From contig NZ_WQCG01000001.1 in NCBI RefSeq assembly GCF_013032505.1, forward strand, positions 186,001-250,000: 64,000 nt of DNA. The letters run 5' to 3'. This document shows positions 45,845 to 55,777 of this stretch, piece by piece (position 1 is the first letter of the stretch; every line of letters starts with the position of its first letter). The notes below the pieces were generated by a model. That model had not been told where the DNA came from. It ran no database searches and saw only the letters and a list, made by a program, of their open reading frames with translations. The position numbers and the translations under genes were made by a program. Origin of the DNA: Ruegeria atlantica (GTDB lineage: Bacteria > Pseudomonadota > Alphaproteobacteria > Rhodobacterales > Rhodobacteraceae).

Positions 45845-46003
45845 AGCGCTACTCCTTTAAACTCATTACCAACACCTTTGAATTAAGTAATTGTGCCACA
45901 AATTTGACAAAAATACAGTCGAATCTTGCCTCATTTTTCATTGGGATGTCAGCAAAAATTGCAGAGAAACATGCAACCTATTGGTGAAACTATATGAAAA
46001 ACA

Positions 46004-46033
46004 ACAAAAAAGCCCGTCGCGAGGACGGGCTTT
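46004..46033 (-). terminator. Intrinsic terminator after typA
   Basis: A 10-bp stem AAAGCCCGTC / GACGGGCTTT with loop GCGAG. On the minus strand it is followed by a run of six T, so it terminates leftward transcription from typA. Confidence 0.88.
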
Positions 46034-46118
46034 GTTTTGTTGAATTTTTCCCTTTGGGAAGCAAAAATGTCACATTTATGGTATTGTCGTGCTATAAGAA
46101 ACAGTTTCCCGGGTCGGA

Positions 46119-47936
46119 TCAGGCCGATTTTGCCATCCGTTTTCGTTCATGCGGATCAAGGAAACGTTTGCGAAGACGAATGGCGTTCGGAGTGACCTCA
46201 ACCAATTCGTCATCATCGATATAGGCAATCGCTTCTTCCAGAGAGAACTGGATATGGGGCGTCAATCGTACGGCATCGTCGGATCCGCTGGCACGTACGT
46301 TTGTCAGCTTTTTGCCTTTAAGCGGATTAACCTCAAGGTCGTTGTCGCGTGAGTGTTCGCCGATAACCATGCCCTGATACACGTCAGTCTGCGGGGCGAC
46401 GAACATCCGTCCGCGCTCTTCCAGGTTCCACAGCGCATAGGCCACGGCTTGACCGTTTTCCATCGAGATCAAAACCCCCGCACGACGACCCGGGATCGGG
46501 CCTTTGTGTGCGGCCCAGCCGTGGAACACGCGGTTCAAAACACCAGTTCCGCGTGTGTCGGTCAGGAATTCGCCGTGGTAGCCAATCAGGCCACGCGAGG
46601 GCACGTGGGCGATGATACGGGTCTTACCGGCACCCGCGGGTCGCATTTCGGCCAGTTCGCCTTTGCGCGCGCCGGTGATTTTTTCAATAACCGAACCCGA
46701 GTATTCATCGTCAACGTCAATGGTGACCTCTTCGATCGGCTCCATGCGCTGACCGTCTTGTTCGCGGAACAAAACCTGCGGGCGCGAGATGCTGAGCTCG
46801 AACCCTTCGCGACGCATGTTCTCGATCAGAACGCCCATCTGCAATTCGCCACGGCCAGCGACCTCAAAAGCCTCGCCACCGGGTGTGTCGGTGATGCGGA
46901 TGGCAACGTTCGATTCGGCCTCTTTCATCAGGCGGTCGCGGATGACCCGCGACTGAACCTTTTTGCCGTCCCGACCGGCCAGCGGCGAGTCGTTGATGCC
47001 GAAGGTCACGGTGATAGTCGGTGGGTCGATAGGCTGAGCGGGCAGGGCCTCGTCAACCTGCGGCGAGACCAACGAGTCGGCCACAGTCGCCTTGCTCATG
47101 CCGGCGATTGTGACAATGTCACCGGCTTCGGCGACATCGATTGGCTGTTGGGCCAATCCGCGGAACGCCAGGATTTTCGAGGCGCGGAAGTTTTCAATCA
47201 GTGAGCCGTCACGACTCAGCGCTTTCAGGCTGTCGCCTGCTTTCAGCGTTCCGCTTTCAACGCGACCGGTCAGGATACGGCCGATGAACGGATCGCTGCC
47301 CAACGTCGTGGCCAGCATGCGGAAAGGTTCGTCCTTCTTGTCGGCCTGCTTTGGGGCAGGGACGTGATCGACAACGAGGTCGAAGAGGGCGGTCAGATCT
47401 TTGCGCGGTCCGTCCAACTCCATATCGGCCCAGCCGGAACGGCCCGATGCATACATGGCGGGGAAGTCCAATTGATCGTCGTCGGCGCCCAGGTTGGCGA
47501 ACAAGTCGAAACATTCGTCCAGCGCGCGATCAGGCTCAGCATCGGGTTTGTCGACCTTGTTCAGGACCACGATTGGACGCAGGCCCAGAGCCAAAGCTTT
47601 GGACGTCACGAATTTGGTCTGCGGCATCGGACCTTCAGCGGCATCGACTAGCAGGACAACCCCGTCAACCATGCTCAGGATACGCTCAACCTCGCCGCCG
47701 AAATCGGCGTGGCCGGGGGTGTCGACGATATTGATCCGCGTGCCTTTCCACTCGACCGAGGTCGCCTTGGCAAGAATGGTGATGCCGCGCTCACGCTCCA
47801 GATCGTTGCTGTCCATGGCGCGTTCCGCGACGGCCTGATTTTCCCGGAATGCACCGGATTGTTTGAGTAGCTCATCCACCAGGGTCGTTTTGCCGTGGTC
47901 CACGTGAGCGATGATTGCGATGTTGCGCAGGTCCAT
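46119..47936 (-). CDS. typA: Translational GTPase TypA/BipA
   Basis: A 605-residue ribosome-associated GTPase of the EF-G family. G1 is [11 protein letters not shown]2 includes [10 protein letters not shown]3 [15 protein letters not shown]4 [10 protein letters not shown]. The C-terminal part has the BipA-specific domain with [23 protein letters not shown] and a basic terminus [17 protein letters not shown]. It helps 50S assembly and growth under stress or low temperature. Length is as expected. It stands alone, followed by a terminator. Confidence 0.96.
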   Translation of the reverse strand: MDLRNIAIIAHVDHGKTTLVDELLKQSGAFRENQAVAERAMDSNDLERERGITILAKATSVEWKGTRINIVDTPGHADFGGEVERILSMVDGVVLLVDAAEGPMPQTKFVTSKALALGLRPIVVLNKVDKPDAEPDRALDECFDLFANLGADDDQLDFPAMYASGRSGWADMELDGPRKDLTALFDLVVDHVPAPKQADKKDEPFRMLATTLGSDPFIGRILTGRVESGTLKAGDSLKALSRDGSLIENFRASKILAFRGLAQQPIDVAEAGDIVTIAGMSKATVADSLVSPQVDEALPAQPIDPPTITVTFGINDSPLAGRDGKKVQSRVIRDRLMKEAESNVAIRITDTPGGEAFEVAGRGELQMGVLIENMRREGFELSISRPQVLFREQDGQRMEPIEEVTIDVDDEYSGSVIEKITGARKGELAEMRPAGAGKTRIIAHVPSRGLIGYHGEFLTDTRGTGVLNRVFHGWAAHKGPIPGRRAGVLISMENGQAVAYALWNLEERGRMFVAPQTDVYQGMVIGEHSRDNDLEVNPLKGKKLTNVRASGSDDAVRLTPHIQFSLEEAIAYIDDDELVEVTPNAIRLRKRFLDPHERKRMAKSA

Positions 47937-48012
47937 GAGAGGTCAGCCTTTGAACGGGAAGTTGCCGCGCGAATAACGCGGTTTGACTGAATAGGCCAGC
48001 CCTAACCGGTCG

Positions 48013-48348
48013 TCAGTGGCCTGCTGTGCTGGAAAACAGGTGAATGACAAGAATTCCGGTCAAAATCATAGCCAGACCGATCACTGCGGGCCAATCCAGA
48101 CGCTGCCCGAATACGATGTACCCGATGATGGCGATCAGAACGATCCCAAGCCCGGACCAAATGGCGTAAACTATGCCGACAGGCATGTATTTCAGGGTGA
48201 GGCCCAGAAGATAGAATGCCACTCCATATCCCACAACTACCAGAACAGAAGGCCAAAACCGGCTGAACTGCTGGCTGGCCTGGAGCGCAGAGGTGCCAAT
48301 AGTTTCAGCGAGAACTGCCAACAAAAGAATAAAATAAGCTTTGGGCAC
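48013..48348 (-). CDS. SMR-family multidrug/guanidinium exporter (EmrE/SugE-like)
   Basis: A 111-residue four-helix membrane protein starting at GTG (first residues PKAYFILLLAVLAETIGTSALQ). The conserved proton-coupling glutamate is in LAETIGT; VGYGVAFYLLGLTLKYMPVGIVYAIWSGLG is the signature of helices 2-3 and identifies EmrE/QacE rather than the Gdx subtype. Upstream in-frame ATG at 48453 would add 35 non-hydrophobic residues and is not used. It forms an antiparallel dimer that exports cationic compounds. Only one SMR gene is present. Confidence 0.88.
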   Translation of the reverse strand: MPKAYFILLLAVLAETIGTSALQASQQFSRFWPSVLVVVGYGVAFYLLGLTLKYMPVGIVYAIWSGLGIVLIAIIGYIVFGQRLDWPAVIGLAMILTGILVIHLFSSTAGH

Positions 48349-48552
48349 AGGTGGTCTCGATACAGTTGCAATGTGGGTGGTTGAGCATAAATTCCCGTTT
48401 CCCGGCAAGAGAAATCTTGGGCGCGCATCTGGAAAAGTCTGGTGTTTGGTCATCGGGGATGCGTGTCTGACGGGTCAGGATAACCATACTATTTCAAAGA
48501 GAAAAATTTTGATATGAATTTGGTGTTTTTAGTTTTCTTTTATGAGTTTTCA

Positions 48553-48684
48553 ATGACGAAATTTGCGATATCCGTGATCGTTGCTTCGGCATTTATAGTG
48601 GCGCTTGGGTGGCTAGCGGGCGGGGGGTCCGTCGACATAAACGCAGCCAGTGGTGTTGAACGGTTTGACAGTAATCAGGTTTAA
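48553..48684 (+). CDS. Small membrane protein (43 aa)
   Basis: A short open frame encodes a protein starting MTKFAISVIVASAFIVALGW, a single hydrophobic helix, followed by a polar tail (VERFDSNQV). An in-frame ATG at 48514 could give 56 residues. A clear hairpin terminator begins 20 nt after the stop, which supports an independent transcript. The family is unknown, and only the helix and terminator support it. Confidence 0.45.
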   Translation: MTKFAISVIVASAFIVALGWLAGGGSVDINAASGVERFDSNQV

Positions 48685-48704
48685 GTGCCTGCCGGAACGA
48701 TTGG

Positions 48705-48729
48705 AAAAGGGGCCTTTGCGCCCCTTTTT
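48705..48729. terminator. Bidirectional intrinsic terminator
   Basis: A 9-bp stem AAAAGGGGC / GCCCCTTTT with loop CTTTGC. It serves the small membrane protein on the plus strand and, with the TTTTCC tail in the other direction, probably also the tandem-HD gene ending at 48738. Confidence 0.85.
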
Positions 48730-48737
48730 CTATTGGC

Positions 48738-49895
48738 TTAACTGGCAGAATTTTCTGAAAAATATGAGCTGAGTTGGGGCCGCAACCACGACCACAATTC
48801 TGGTGCGCCGCGATTAACCAACGTTCCCACGCGTTGTTCGATCTGGGCAAAAGTTACGTTGTAATCCACCCAGGATCCTCCGCCGGTTTCAAGGTTTCCA
48901 ATCGGGGTCTGAAACCGATCGATTGCTTTGGCAAATCGTGCATCTGTAGACTCGGCGGCCTCGAACTCTTCCCATAGCGCCCGAAAGGCTTGTTGGGGTG
49001 CGGTGGGCAGCAGACCAAAAAGCCTGTCAGCAGCGGCCTGTTCTTCAGCCTCTTGCGCAGCGTGGTCCACCTGACCGTGGATTGGGTGATCTCCGGCATC
49101 GATCTCAACAATGTCGTGCAGCAGCAGCATCTTCAGGACACGTTCCAGAGATACGCCGGGCTGCGCGTATTCTGCCAACACCCAGGCAAACAGCATGATG
49201 TGCCAGGAGTGTTCGGCCGAGTTTTCAAACCGCTCTCCGGACAACAGGCGGGAAGCGCGGTACACGGATTTAAGGCGGTCTGCTTCAGCTAAAAAAGCCA
49301 GCCGCTCGGAAAACGCAGATTCGGACGCTGGTTCCTTGTTCAGCAGTGCGCTGGCTAAGCTGTGCGCTTCGGGGAATTCCTGCGCCAGATATGCAGCGCG
49401 ACCAGTGCTGAGGTTCTCTCGGACAACCTCGACATGGTCAGGGTTGGGAGTTGGTGCGCACATAACTTGAAACAGCGGTTGGCACCGGTCGAGGTATTTG
49501 GCGAATTTGGCGTCTGGTGTCGTGTCGGCCTCGAATTCTTCCCAGAGGCCACGAAAAACGATTGTCTGGTCGTCTGGCAAAAGCCCGAACAATTTATCCG
49601 CAGCGGCGCGCTCGGCCTGCTCAACTGCGCTCCAATCGGTGTCCAAATGAATGGGGTGATCGCCCACGATGATTTCAACCAGATCGTGCGACAGCAGCAT
49701 GCGTATGACACGGTTGATGTCCACATCGTCGCCCGCCAGCGGCGCCATCGTCAGCGCCCATAGTGCCAAGTGCCAACTGTGTTCGGCCGCGTTTTCGGGA
49801 CGCGACTGATCCAATAGCGCATTGGCACGATCGACTGATTTCAGCCTGTCCGCGCATTTCAGGAATTCAAGTTGCGCGGACAGTCTTTCAGTCAT
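48738..49895 (-). CDS. Tandem HD-domain hydrolase (HDDC2/YfbR-like duplication)
   Basis: A 385-residue protein built of two HD domains that repeat with an exact 190-residue offset: DRLKSV at 16 and 206, EHSWH at 38 and 228, HDLVEI/HDIVEI at 70 and 260, GDHPIH at 78 and 268, LWEEFEA at 117 and 307. Both copies keep the metal-binding H...HD set, so both may be active. The closest family is the HDDC2/YfbR deoxynucleoside 5'-monophosphatase group, usually single-domain proteins of about 190 residues. It is the last gene of a three-gene operon, overlapping the upstream small gene by 4 nt. Confidence 0.86.
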   Translation of the reverse strand: MTERLSAQLEFLKCADRLKSVDRANALLDQSRPENAAEHSWHLALWALTMAPLAGDDVDINRVIRMLLSHDLVEIIVGDHPIHLDTDWSAVEQAERAAADKLFGLLPDDQTIVFRGLWEEFEADTTPDAKFAKYLDRCQPLFQVMCAPTPNPDHVEVVRENLSTGRAAYLAQEFPEAHSLASALLNKEPASESAFSERLAFLAEADRLKSVYRASRLLSGERFENSAEHSWHIMLFAWVLAEYAQPGVSLERVLKMLLLHDIVEIDAGDHPIHGQVDHAAQEAEEQAAADRLFGLLPTAPQQAFRALWEEFEAAESTDARFAKAIDRFQTPIGNLETGGGSWVDYNVTFAQIEQRVGTLVNRGAPELWSWLRPQLSSYFSENSAS

Positions 49896-50137
49896 TTCTT
49901 TTCAATCGCTTTTACTTGGGATCGGTGTTTGGTCAGCCTGTCGATGACAAACTTGCGGGCCTTGCGCTCTGCCATTCGCACACGAATCTCAGTCAGGAAC
50001 GCTTCTTCCAGAGTCTGTGAGGACGCGCCTAAAAGCTCACCCACTTCGACAAAGAAGCGATCGTTGCCGGTTTCGTCCATCACTTTCATCGTGTCCTCGG
50101 CCAACTTAGCCGCGAGGTTACTGATGGTGTCGGACAT
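49892..50137 (-). CDS. Conserved small protein of unknown function
   Basis: An 81-residue acidic-then-basic helical protein (MSDTISNLAAKLAEDTMKVMDETG at the start, RMAERKARKFVIDRLTKHRSQ toward the end). No signal, membrane segment or cysteine is seen. It is locked between its neighbours by a 1-nt overlap with the hydrolase (TAATG) and a 4-nt overlap with the HD gene (ATGA), which strongly supports it as a real gene. I cannot name a family. Confidence 0.8.
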   Translation of the reverse strand: MSDTISNLAAKLAEDTMKVMDETGNDRFFVEVGELLGASSQTLEEAFLTEIRVRMAERKARKFVIDRLTKHRSQVKAIEKK

Positions 50138-50790
50138 TAGCGCGTGTTCTCAGTCAGGCGGCGCTTCACATAGTCGCTGACATCAGTGATCAACGTATCC
50201 ATGTGACGGTCCTGAAAGAAGTGATCGGCGCCATCAACCTCATTATGAGTGATGGTGATACCCTTCTGTTCGTGCAGTTTGTTGACCAGCGACGTGGTGT
50301 CAGCCGGCGGCGCAACACGGTCGGCCGAGCCATTGATGATCAGACCGGATGAAGGGCAGGGTGCCAGGAACGAGAAATCGTACATATTGGCGGGGGGTGA
50401 CACGCTAATAAAGCCCGTGATTTCCGGGCGTCGCATCAAAAGCTGCATTCCGATCCATGCACCAAAGGAAAAGCCGGCAACCCAGCAGTGCTTGGAGTTG
50501 TTGTTCATCGACTGCAGGTAGTCTAGCGCCGACGCGGCATCGCTCAGCTCACCTACGCCTTGATCGTATTCGCCCTGGCTGCGGCCAACGCCGCGGAAAT
50601 TAAAGCGCAACACAGTGAAGCCCATGTTGTAAAACGCGTAGTGCAGGTTATAGACCACCTTGTTGTTCATGGTCCCGCCAAACTGAGGATGCGGGTGCAG
50701 CACGATGGCGATCGGTGCGTCTTTTTCCTTTTGCGGGTGGTAGCGGCCTTCCAGGCGGCCTTCGGGTCCGGGAAAAATCACCTCGGGCAT
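50137..50790 (-). CDS. Alpha/beta hydrolase (COG2945-type)
   Basis: A 217-residue hydrolase. HPHPQFGGTMNNKVV carries the oxyanion region, GFSFGAWIGMQLL the nucleophile elbow (G-x-S-x-G), and the later aspartate and histidine are in NGSADRVAPP and DGADHFFQDR. The HPHPxFGG start is typical of the COG2945 group of bacterial alpha/beta hydrolases. Substrate unknown. It is the first gene of the hydrolase-small protein-HD operon and is divergent from iscR; the iron control element in between could affect both. Confidence 0.86.
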   Translation of the reverse strand: MPEVIFPGPEGRLEGRYHPQKEKDAPIAIVLHPHPQFGGTMNNKVVYNLHYAFYNMGFTVLRFNFRGVGRSQGEYDQGVGELSDAASALDYLQSMNNNSKHCWVAGFSFGAWIGMQLLMRRPEITGFISVSPPANMYDFSFLAPCPSSGLIINGSADRVAPPADTTSLVNKLHEQKGITITHNEVDGADHFFQDRHMDTLITDVSDYVKRRLTENTR

Positions 50791-50834
50791 GTGTGCTTTG
50801 GTCCTGTCTTTTTCTTCCTGATGCCATGATATAC

Positions 50835-50863
50835 TTGACGGTATTCGTAAGGCACTTTAGAAC
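50835..50863 (+). promoter_or_regulatory. Predicted iscR promoter
   Basis: TTGACG (-35) and TAGAAC (-10) are separated by 17 nt, a good sigma-70-type promoter pointing to iscR, 105 nt before its start codon. The -10 element lies within the iron control element palindrome. Confidence 0.55.
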
Positions 50864-50872
50864 GGTTCTAAT
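50856..50872. promoter_or_regulatory. Iron control element (Irr box) upstream of iscR-suf
   Basis: TTTAGAA-CGG-TTCTAAT contains a perfect 6-bp inverted repeat TTAGAA/TTCTAA with a 3-nt centre and matches the Irr-binding ICE (TTTAGAA-N3-TTCTAAA) at all but the last base. Because it covers the -10 of the predicted iscR promoter, repression by Irr under low iron is expected. Confidence 0.75.
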
Positions 50873-50967
50873 TGTGATGCTATGCGCAAGGCGCTGCTTG
50901 TCGGAGATACGCACTGGCGGCGGCGGCGTCAATGTTTTCGCGTATAACCTGCCATGAGGGAAAGACA

Positions 50968-51426
50968 ATGAAGCTTTCGACAAAGGGTCGTTACGCGATG
51001 GTCGCATTGGCTGATATTGCTCTACAGCCCTCAGACCGACTGGTAACGCTAGGTGAAATTTCCGAACGTCAGGATATTTCACTTCCTTATCTTGAACAGC
51101 TTTTCGTCAAGCTACGTCGTGCCGAATTGGTTGCGTCCGTGCGTGGACCAGGGGGCGGGTATCGTCTGGCGCGGCCTGCTTCCGAGATTCGGGTGGTCGA
51201 AATTCTGGCGGCGGTGGATGAAACCGTTGATGCGCTGCAGAAAGGTGCAGGGGCGTCTGGGGCATCGTCGGGGAGCCGGGCGCAGTCTTTGACCAACCGC
51301 CTGTGGGAAGGGCTTAGCGCGCATGTCTACGTGTTTTTGCACCAGACGCGTTTGTCTGATGTTATCAAAAACGATTTGGCCCCGTGCCCAGCAGTTCCCA
51401 GCCTGTTTTCTGTTGTTGATGAGTGA
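50968..51426 (+). CDS. iscR: Rrf2-family Fe-S regulator IscR (single-cysteine, Rhodobacter type)
   Basis: A 152-residue winged-helix regulator. MKLSTKGRYAMVALADIA, ISLPYLEQLFVKLRRAELVASVRGPGGGYRLARPASEI and LTNRLWEGL match IscR of the isc/suf operons. The three cysteines that bind the 2Fe-2S cluster in E. coli IscR are absent: the loop between 92 and 107 is Gly/Ala/Ser-rich without Cys. The only cysteine is C140 near the C terminus. From memory, Rhodobacter sphaeroides IscR also has one cysteine and still binds an Fe-S cluster with unusual ligation. It heads the suf operon. The ATG with GAGGG upstream is used. Confidence 0.9.
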   Translation: MKLSTKGRYAMVALADIALQPSDRLVTLGEISERQDISLPYLEQLFVKLRRAELVASVRGPGGGYRLARPASEIRVVEILAAVDETVDALQKGAGASGASSGSRAQSLTNRLWEGLSAHVYVFLHQTRLSDVIKNDLAPCPAVPSLFSVVDE

Positions 51427-51486
51427 CCCGATGCCGTTTGCATTTGGGATCTTTTGCCCGTTTCGCATCATAGAAAAGATGTATCC

Positions 51487-52530
51487 ATGAATCGTGTTTA
51501 TCTGGATCATAATGCAACAACACCGCTGCGCCCCGAGGCGCGCGACGCCATGGTGGCGGCCATGGATCTGTGTGGGAACCCGTCATCAGTTCACGCCGAA
51601 GGCCGCGCGGCAAAAGCTCTGATCGAACGCGCCAGAGCGCAGGTTGCAGCCGCATTTGGGGCTGATGGCGCGGACGTTGTATTCACATCTGGCTCGACCG
51701 AAGGGGCCGCGCTGACGCTTGCCAATCGTGAATTGCATGGATCGGCGATTGAGCATGATGCGATCAGGTCGTGGATCACCGAAGACTTACCCGCATCGCA
51801 GTCCGGTCAGGTGGATGTGTCAAACCCCGAGCAGTCGACCCTGCAGCTTTCGAATTCCGAGACGGGGATTGTCCAGTCGCTACCCAACGGCTTGGCCGTG
51901 ACTGACGCGACCCAGGCGTTTGGCAAATTGCCGGTTGCTTTTAACTGGCTCGGCGTCCGGATGGCGTTGATTTCAGCTCATAAACTGGGTGGTCCCAAAG
52001 GGATTGGTGCTGTTGTAATGAAACGCGGCACAGAATTGCCTTCCATGATCAAAGGTGGTGGGCAAGAGATGGGCCGACGTTCGGGCACCGAAAATGTGAT
52101 TGGAATCGCAGGGTTCGGGGCCGCAGCTGAAGCGGCTGCGCGGGATCTGTCCAACGGCGTCTGGGAACAGGTCCGTGAATTTAGAAATATTCTAGAAAAT
52201 GCCCTTGAGGCTGGTTCTAAATCTACTATTTTTGTCGGGAAAGGTCAGGATCGTCTGCCAAATACCTCGTGTTTCGCGACACCCGGTTGGAAGGGTGAGA
52301 CACAGGTCATGCAGATGGATTTGGCGGGTTTTGCGGTCAGCGCAGGCTCTGCCTGTTCCAGCGGCAAGGTCCGGGCCAGCGCGGTGTTGACCGCAATGGG
52401 TTTTGATGAGGTGACAGCAGCCAGCGCGATCCGCGTATCTCTGGGACCTTTGACTACTGAAGAGAACGTGCTGCGTTTCGCCGAGACGTGGCTTGAAAAA
52501 GAAAAGAAGCATCGCGCGCGCGCCGCGTGA
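51487..52530 (+). CDS. Cysteine desulfurase, NifS/IscS type (class I)
   Basis: A 347-residue PLP enzyme that takes sulfur from cysteine for Fe-S clusters. VYLDHNATTPLRPEAR is at the N terminus, the PLP lysine is in SAHKLGGPKGIGA, GGGQEMGRRSGTEN follows, and the persulfide cysteine lies in the extended loop SAGSACSSGKVRAS. The class I loop separates it from the SufS-type desulfurase encoded at the end of the same cluster. It sits between iscR and sufB, 60 nt after the former. It is somewhat shorter than E. coli IscS. Confidence 0.9.
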   Translation: MNRVYLDHNATTPLRPEARDAMVAAMDLCGNPSSVHAEGRAAKALIERARAQVAAAFGADGADVVFTSGSTEGAALTLANRELHGSAIEHDAIRSWITEDLPASQSGQVDVSNPEQSTLQLSNSETGIVQSLPNGLAVTDATQAFGKLPVAFNWLGVRMALISAHKLGGPKGIGAVVMKRGTELPSMIKGGGQEMGRRSGTENVIGIAGFGAAAEAAARDLSNGVWEQVREFRNILENALEAGSKSTIFVGKGQDRLPNTSCFATPGWKGETQVMQMDLAGFAVSAGSACSSGKVRASAVLTAMGFDEVTAASAIRVSLGPLTTEENVLRFAETWLEKEKKHRARAA

Positions 52531-52548
52531 TCTGACGGAGGGTGTCAA

Positions 52549-54069
<1,521 letters not shown>

Positions 54070-54106
54070 ATCTCGTTTGATGTGTAGTCGCTAAGGATGC
54101 GTCGAA

Positions 54107-54982
54107 GTGCCAAAGTACTTTGATATCGACAGGACGAAGTACCTGATTGACATGATCTGCCCGGGTCGATTGACCCGAGTTGTCGATATAGGTGCAAATC
54201 CGCTAGATGAATCCCCCTATTACAGACTTAGGGATGCTGGCTTGTGCGAGGTCTGGGGCTTTGAGCCTCAGCCCGACGCATATGCGAAGCTGGTTGAAGC
54301 GGCAGGTCCACGAGAACACTATCTGCCCTACGCCGTTGGGCAGGGTGGGGAACAAACGCTAAATGTTTATCGCAGCAGCGGTTTTACCTCATTCTACAGC
54401 CCCAACCCGGATTGGTTGGCAACGATCGGAAACTGGAACAGAAAGCTTCGGCTGCGTCAGCAATTAGAGTTGGTTAGCCATCGGCTTGACGACATTGATG
54501 ACTTGCCTGAATTCGATCTGCTTAAAATCGACGTCCAAGGGGCAGAAACCCAGATCTTCGAGGGTGGCGGCAAACATCTGAGTGAGGCCTGTGCGATCAT
54601 CACTGAGGTTGCGGCGGTCCCGATCTACGAAGATCAGCCGCTGTTGAATGCCCAAATGGATGTGCTGGGTGGTTACGGATATTCGCTGCACAAGTTTCTG
54701 ACGTTTATTCCAAGGCCGCTGCGCGGATGTGAACTTTCACTGCGACTACGCCCGCGGTTTCACGCAAACCAGTTGACCGATGGCGATGCCGTTTTCATTC
54801 GCAATTTGATGAAAATGAAAGAATTGGGCAGCGAAAAAGTGAAGCAACTTGCCATTCTGGCGGATTCTGTTTTCGAAAGTTTTGACATCACGACTCTTGC
54901 CCTCTCGGTTCTTGAAAACCGTGGTGAGATATCAATGGAAGCAGCAAATGGTTATGTGGACCGTTTGCATAAAACAACTTAA
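54107..54982 (+). CDS. FkbM-family methyltransferase inserted in the suf operon
   Basis: A 291-residue protein starting at GTG with AAGGA upstream. VVDIGANPLDESPYYRLRDAG is the SAM-binding motif, VWGFEPQPDAYAKL the acidic loop, and FDLLKIDVQGAETQIFEGG the FkbM signature strand. FkbM proteins O-methylate sugars or antibiotics; the C-terminal 100 residues are not diagnostic. It splits sufB from sufC, which are normally adjacent, and has no evident Fe-S role. Codon use looks less GC-biased than in the neighbouring suf genes. Recent insertion or a hidden link to cell-surface modification are both possible. Confidence 0.83.
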   Translation: MPKYFDIDRTKYLIDMICPGRLTRVVDIGANPLDESPYYRLRDAGLCEVWGFEPQPDAYAKLVEAAGPREHYLPYAVGQGGEQTLNVYRSSGFTSFYSPNPDWLATIGNWNRKLRLRQQLELVSHRLDDIDDLPEFDLLKIDVQGAETQIFEGGGKHLSEACAIITEVAAVPIYEDQPLLNAQMDVLGGYGYSLHKFLTFIPRPLRGCELSLRLRPRFHANQLTDGDAVFIRNLMKMKELGSEKVKQLAILADSVFESFDITTLALSVLENRGEISMEAANGYVDRLHKTT

Positions 54983-55021
54983 AATGGCGGGCGTCCTTTC
55001 ACGGACGCAGAAAGAGAAAAA

Positions 55022-55777
55022 ATGCTGGAAATCAAAAACCTGCACGTGAAGCTTGAGGAAGAAGAAAAGCAAATCCTCAAAGGTGTCGATCTGACGGTTG
55101 AGGCCGGAAAAGTGCACGCAATCATGGGTCCGAACGGGTCTGGCAAATCGACACTCAGCTACGTGTTGTCCGGCCGCGATGGGTACGAGGTGACAGAAGG
55201 ATCCGCCACACTAGACGGCGAGGACCTGCTGGAAATGGAGCCGGAAGAACGCGCTGCTGCGGGCGTCTTTCTGGCATTCCAGTACCCGGTTGAGATCCCG
55301 GGTGTTGGCAACATGACCTTCCTGCGCACGGCCGTGAACGCTCAGCGCAAGGCGCGTGGCGAAGACGAATTGTCTGCTGCCGACTTTCTGAAAGAAGTGC
55401 GCGCCAAGGCAAAGTCGCTGAAGATCGACGCGGACATGCTCAAACGTCCGGTAAACGTTGGTTTCTCGGGTGGTGAGAAGAAGCGGAACGAAATCCTTCA
55501 AATGGCGATGCTGGAACCCAAGATGTGCATCCTTGACGAAACGGATTCGGGTCTGGACGTCGACGCGATGAAACTGGTGGCCGAAGGCGTCAACGCGCTG
55601 CGCGACGAAGGGCGTGGTTTCCTGGTTATTACCCACTATCAGCGTCTGCTGGACCACATCAAACCGGACGTCGTGCACATCATGGCAGACGGTCGTATCG
55701 TCAAAACCGGCGGACCCGAATTGGCGCTGGAAGTCGAAAACAATGGTTATGCCGACATTCTGGCCGAGGTGAACTGA
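55022..55777 (+). CDS. sufC: Fe-S assembly ATPase SufC
   Basis: A 251-residue ABC-type ATPase of the SufBCD complex, soluble and not part of a transporter. Walker A GPNGSGKST, Q-loop LAFQYPVEIPG (SufC-specific), signature FSGGEKKRNEILQMAML, Walker B MCILDETDSGLDVDA and the switch histidine in ITHYQRLLDHI are all present. ATP binding opens the SufB-SufD interface for cluster building. Its stop overlaps the sufD start (TGATG). Confidence 0.97.
   Translation: MLEIKNLHVKLEEEEKQILKGVDLTVEAGKVHAIMGPNGSGKSTLSYVLSGRDGYEVTEGSATLDGEDLLEMEPEERAAAGVFLAFQYPVEIPGVGNMTFLRTAVNAQRKARGEDELSAADFLKEVRAKAKSLKIDADMLKRPVNVGFSGGEKKRNEILQMAMLEPKMCILDETDSGLDVDAMKLVAEGVNALRDEGRGFLVITHYQRLLDHIKPDVVHIMADGRIVKTGGPELALEVENNGYADILAEVN

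Noticed and set aside
45994..46224. 76-codon frame on the plus strand near the typA terminator
   Set aside because: It runs across the typA terminator hairpin and into the antisense of the typA 3' end, with no ribosome-binding site.
48349..48453. N-terminal extension of the SMR gene from an upstream ATG
   Set aside because: It adds 35 polar residues not expected for a four-helix SMR protein. The GTG start gives the normal length of 111 residues.
54070..55021. Mobile element carrying the FkbM gene
   Set aside because: No transposase, integrase, direct repeats or inverted repeats are visible at the edges; only the odd position and composition suggest transfer.
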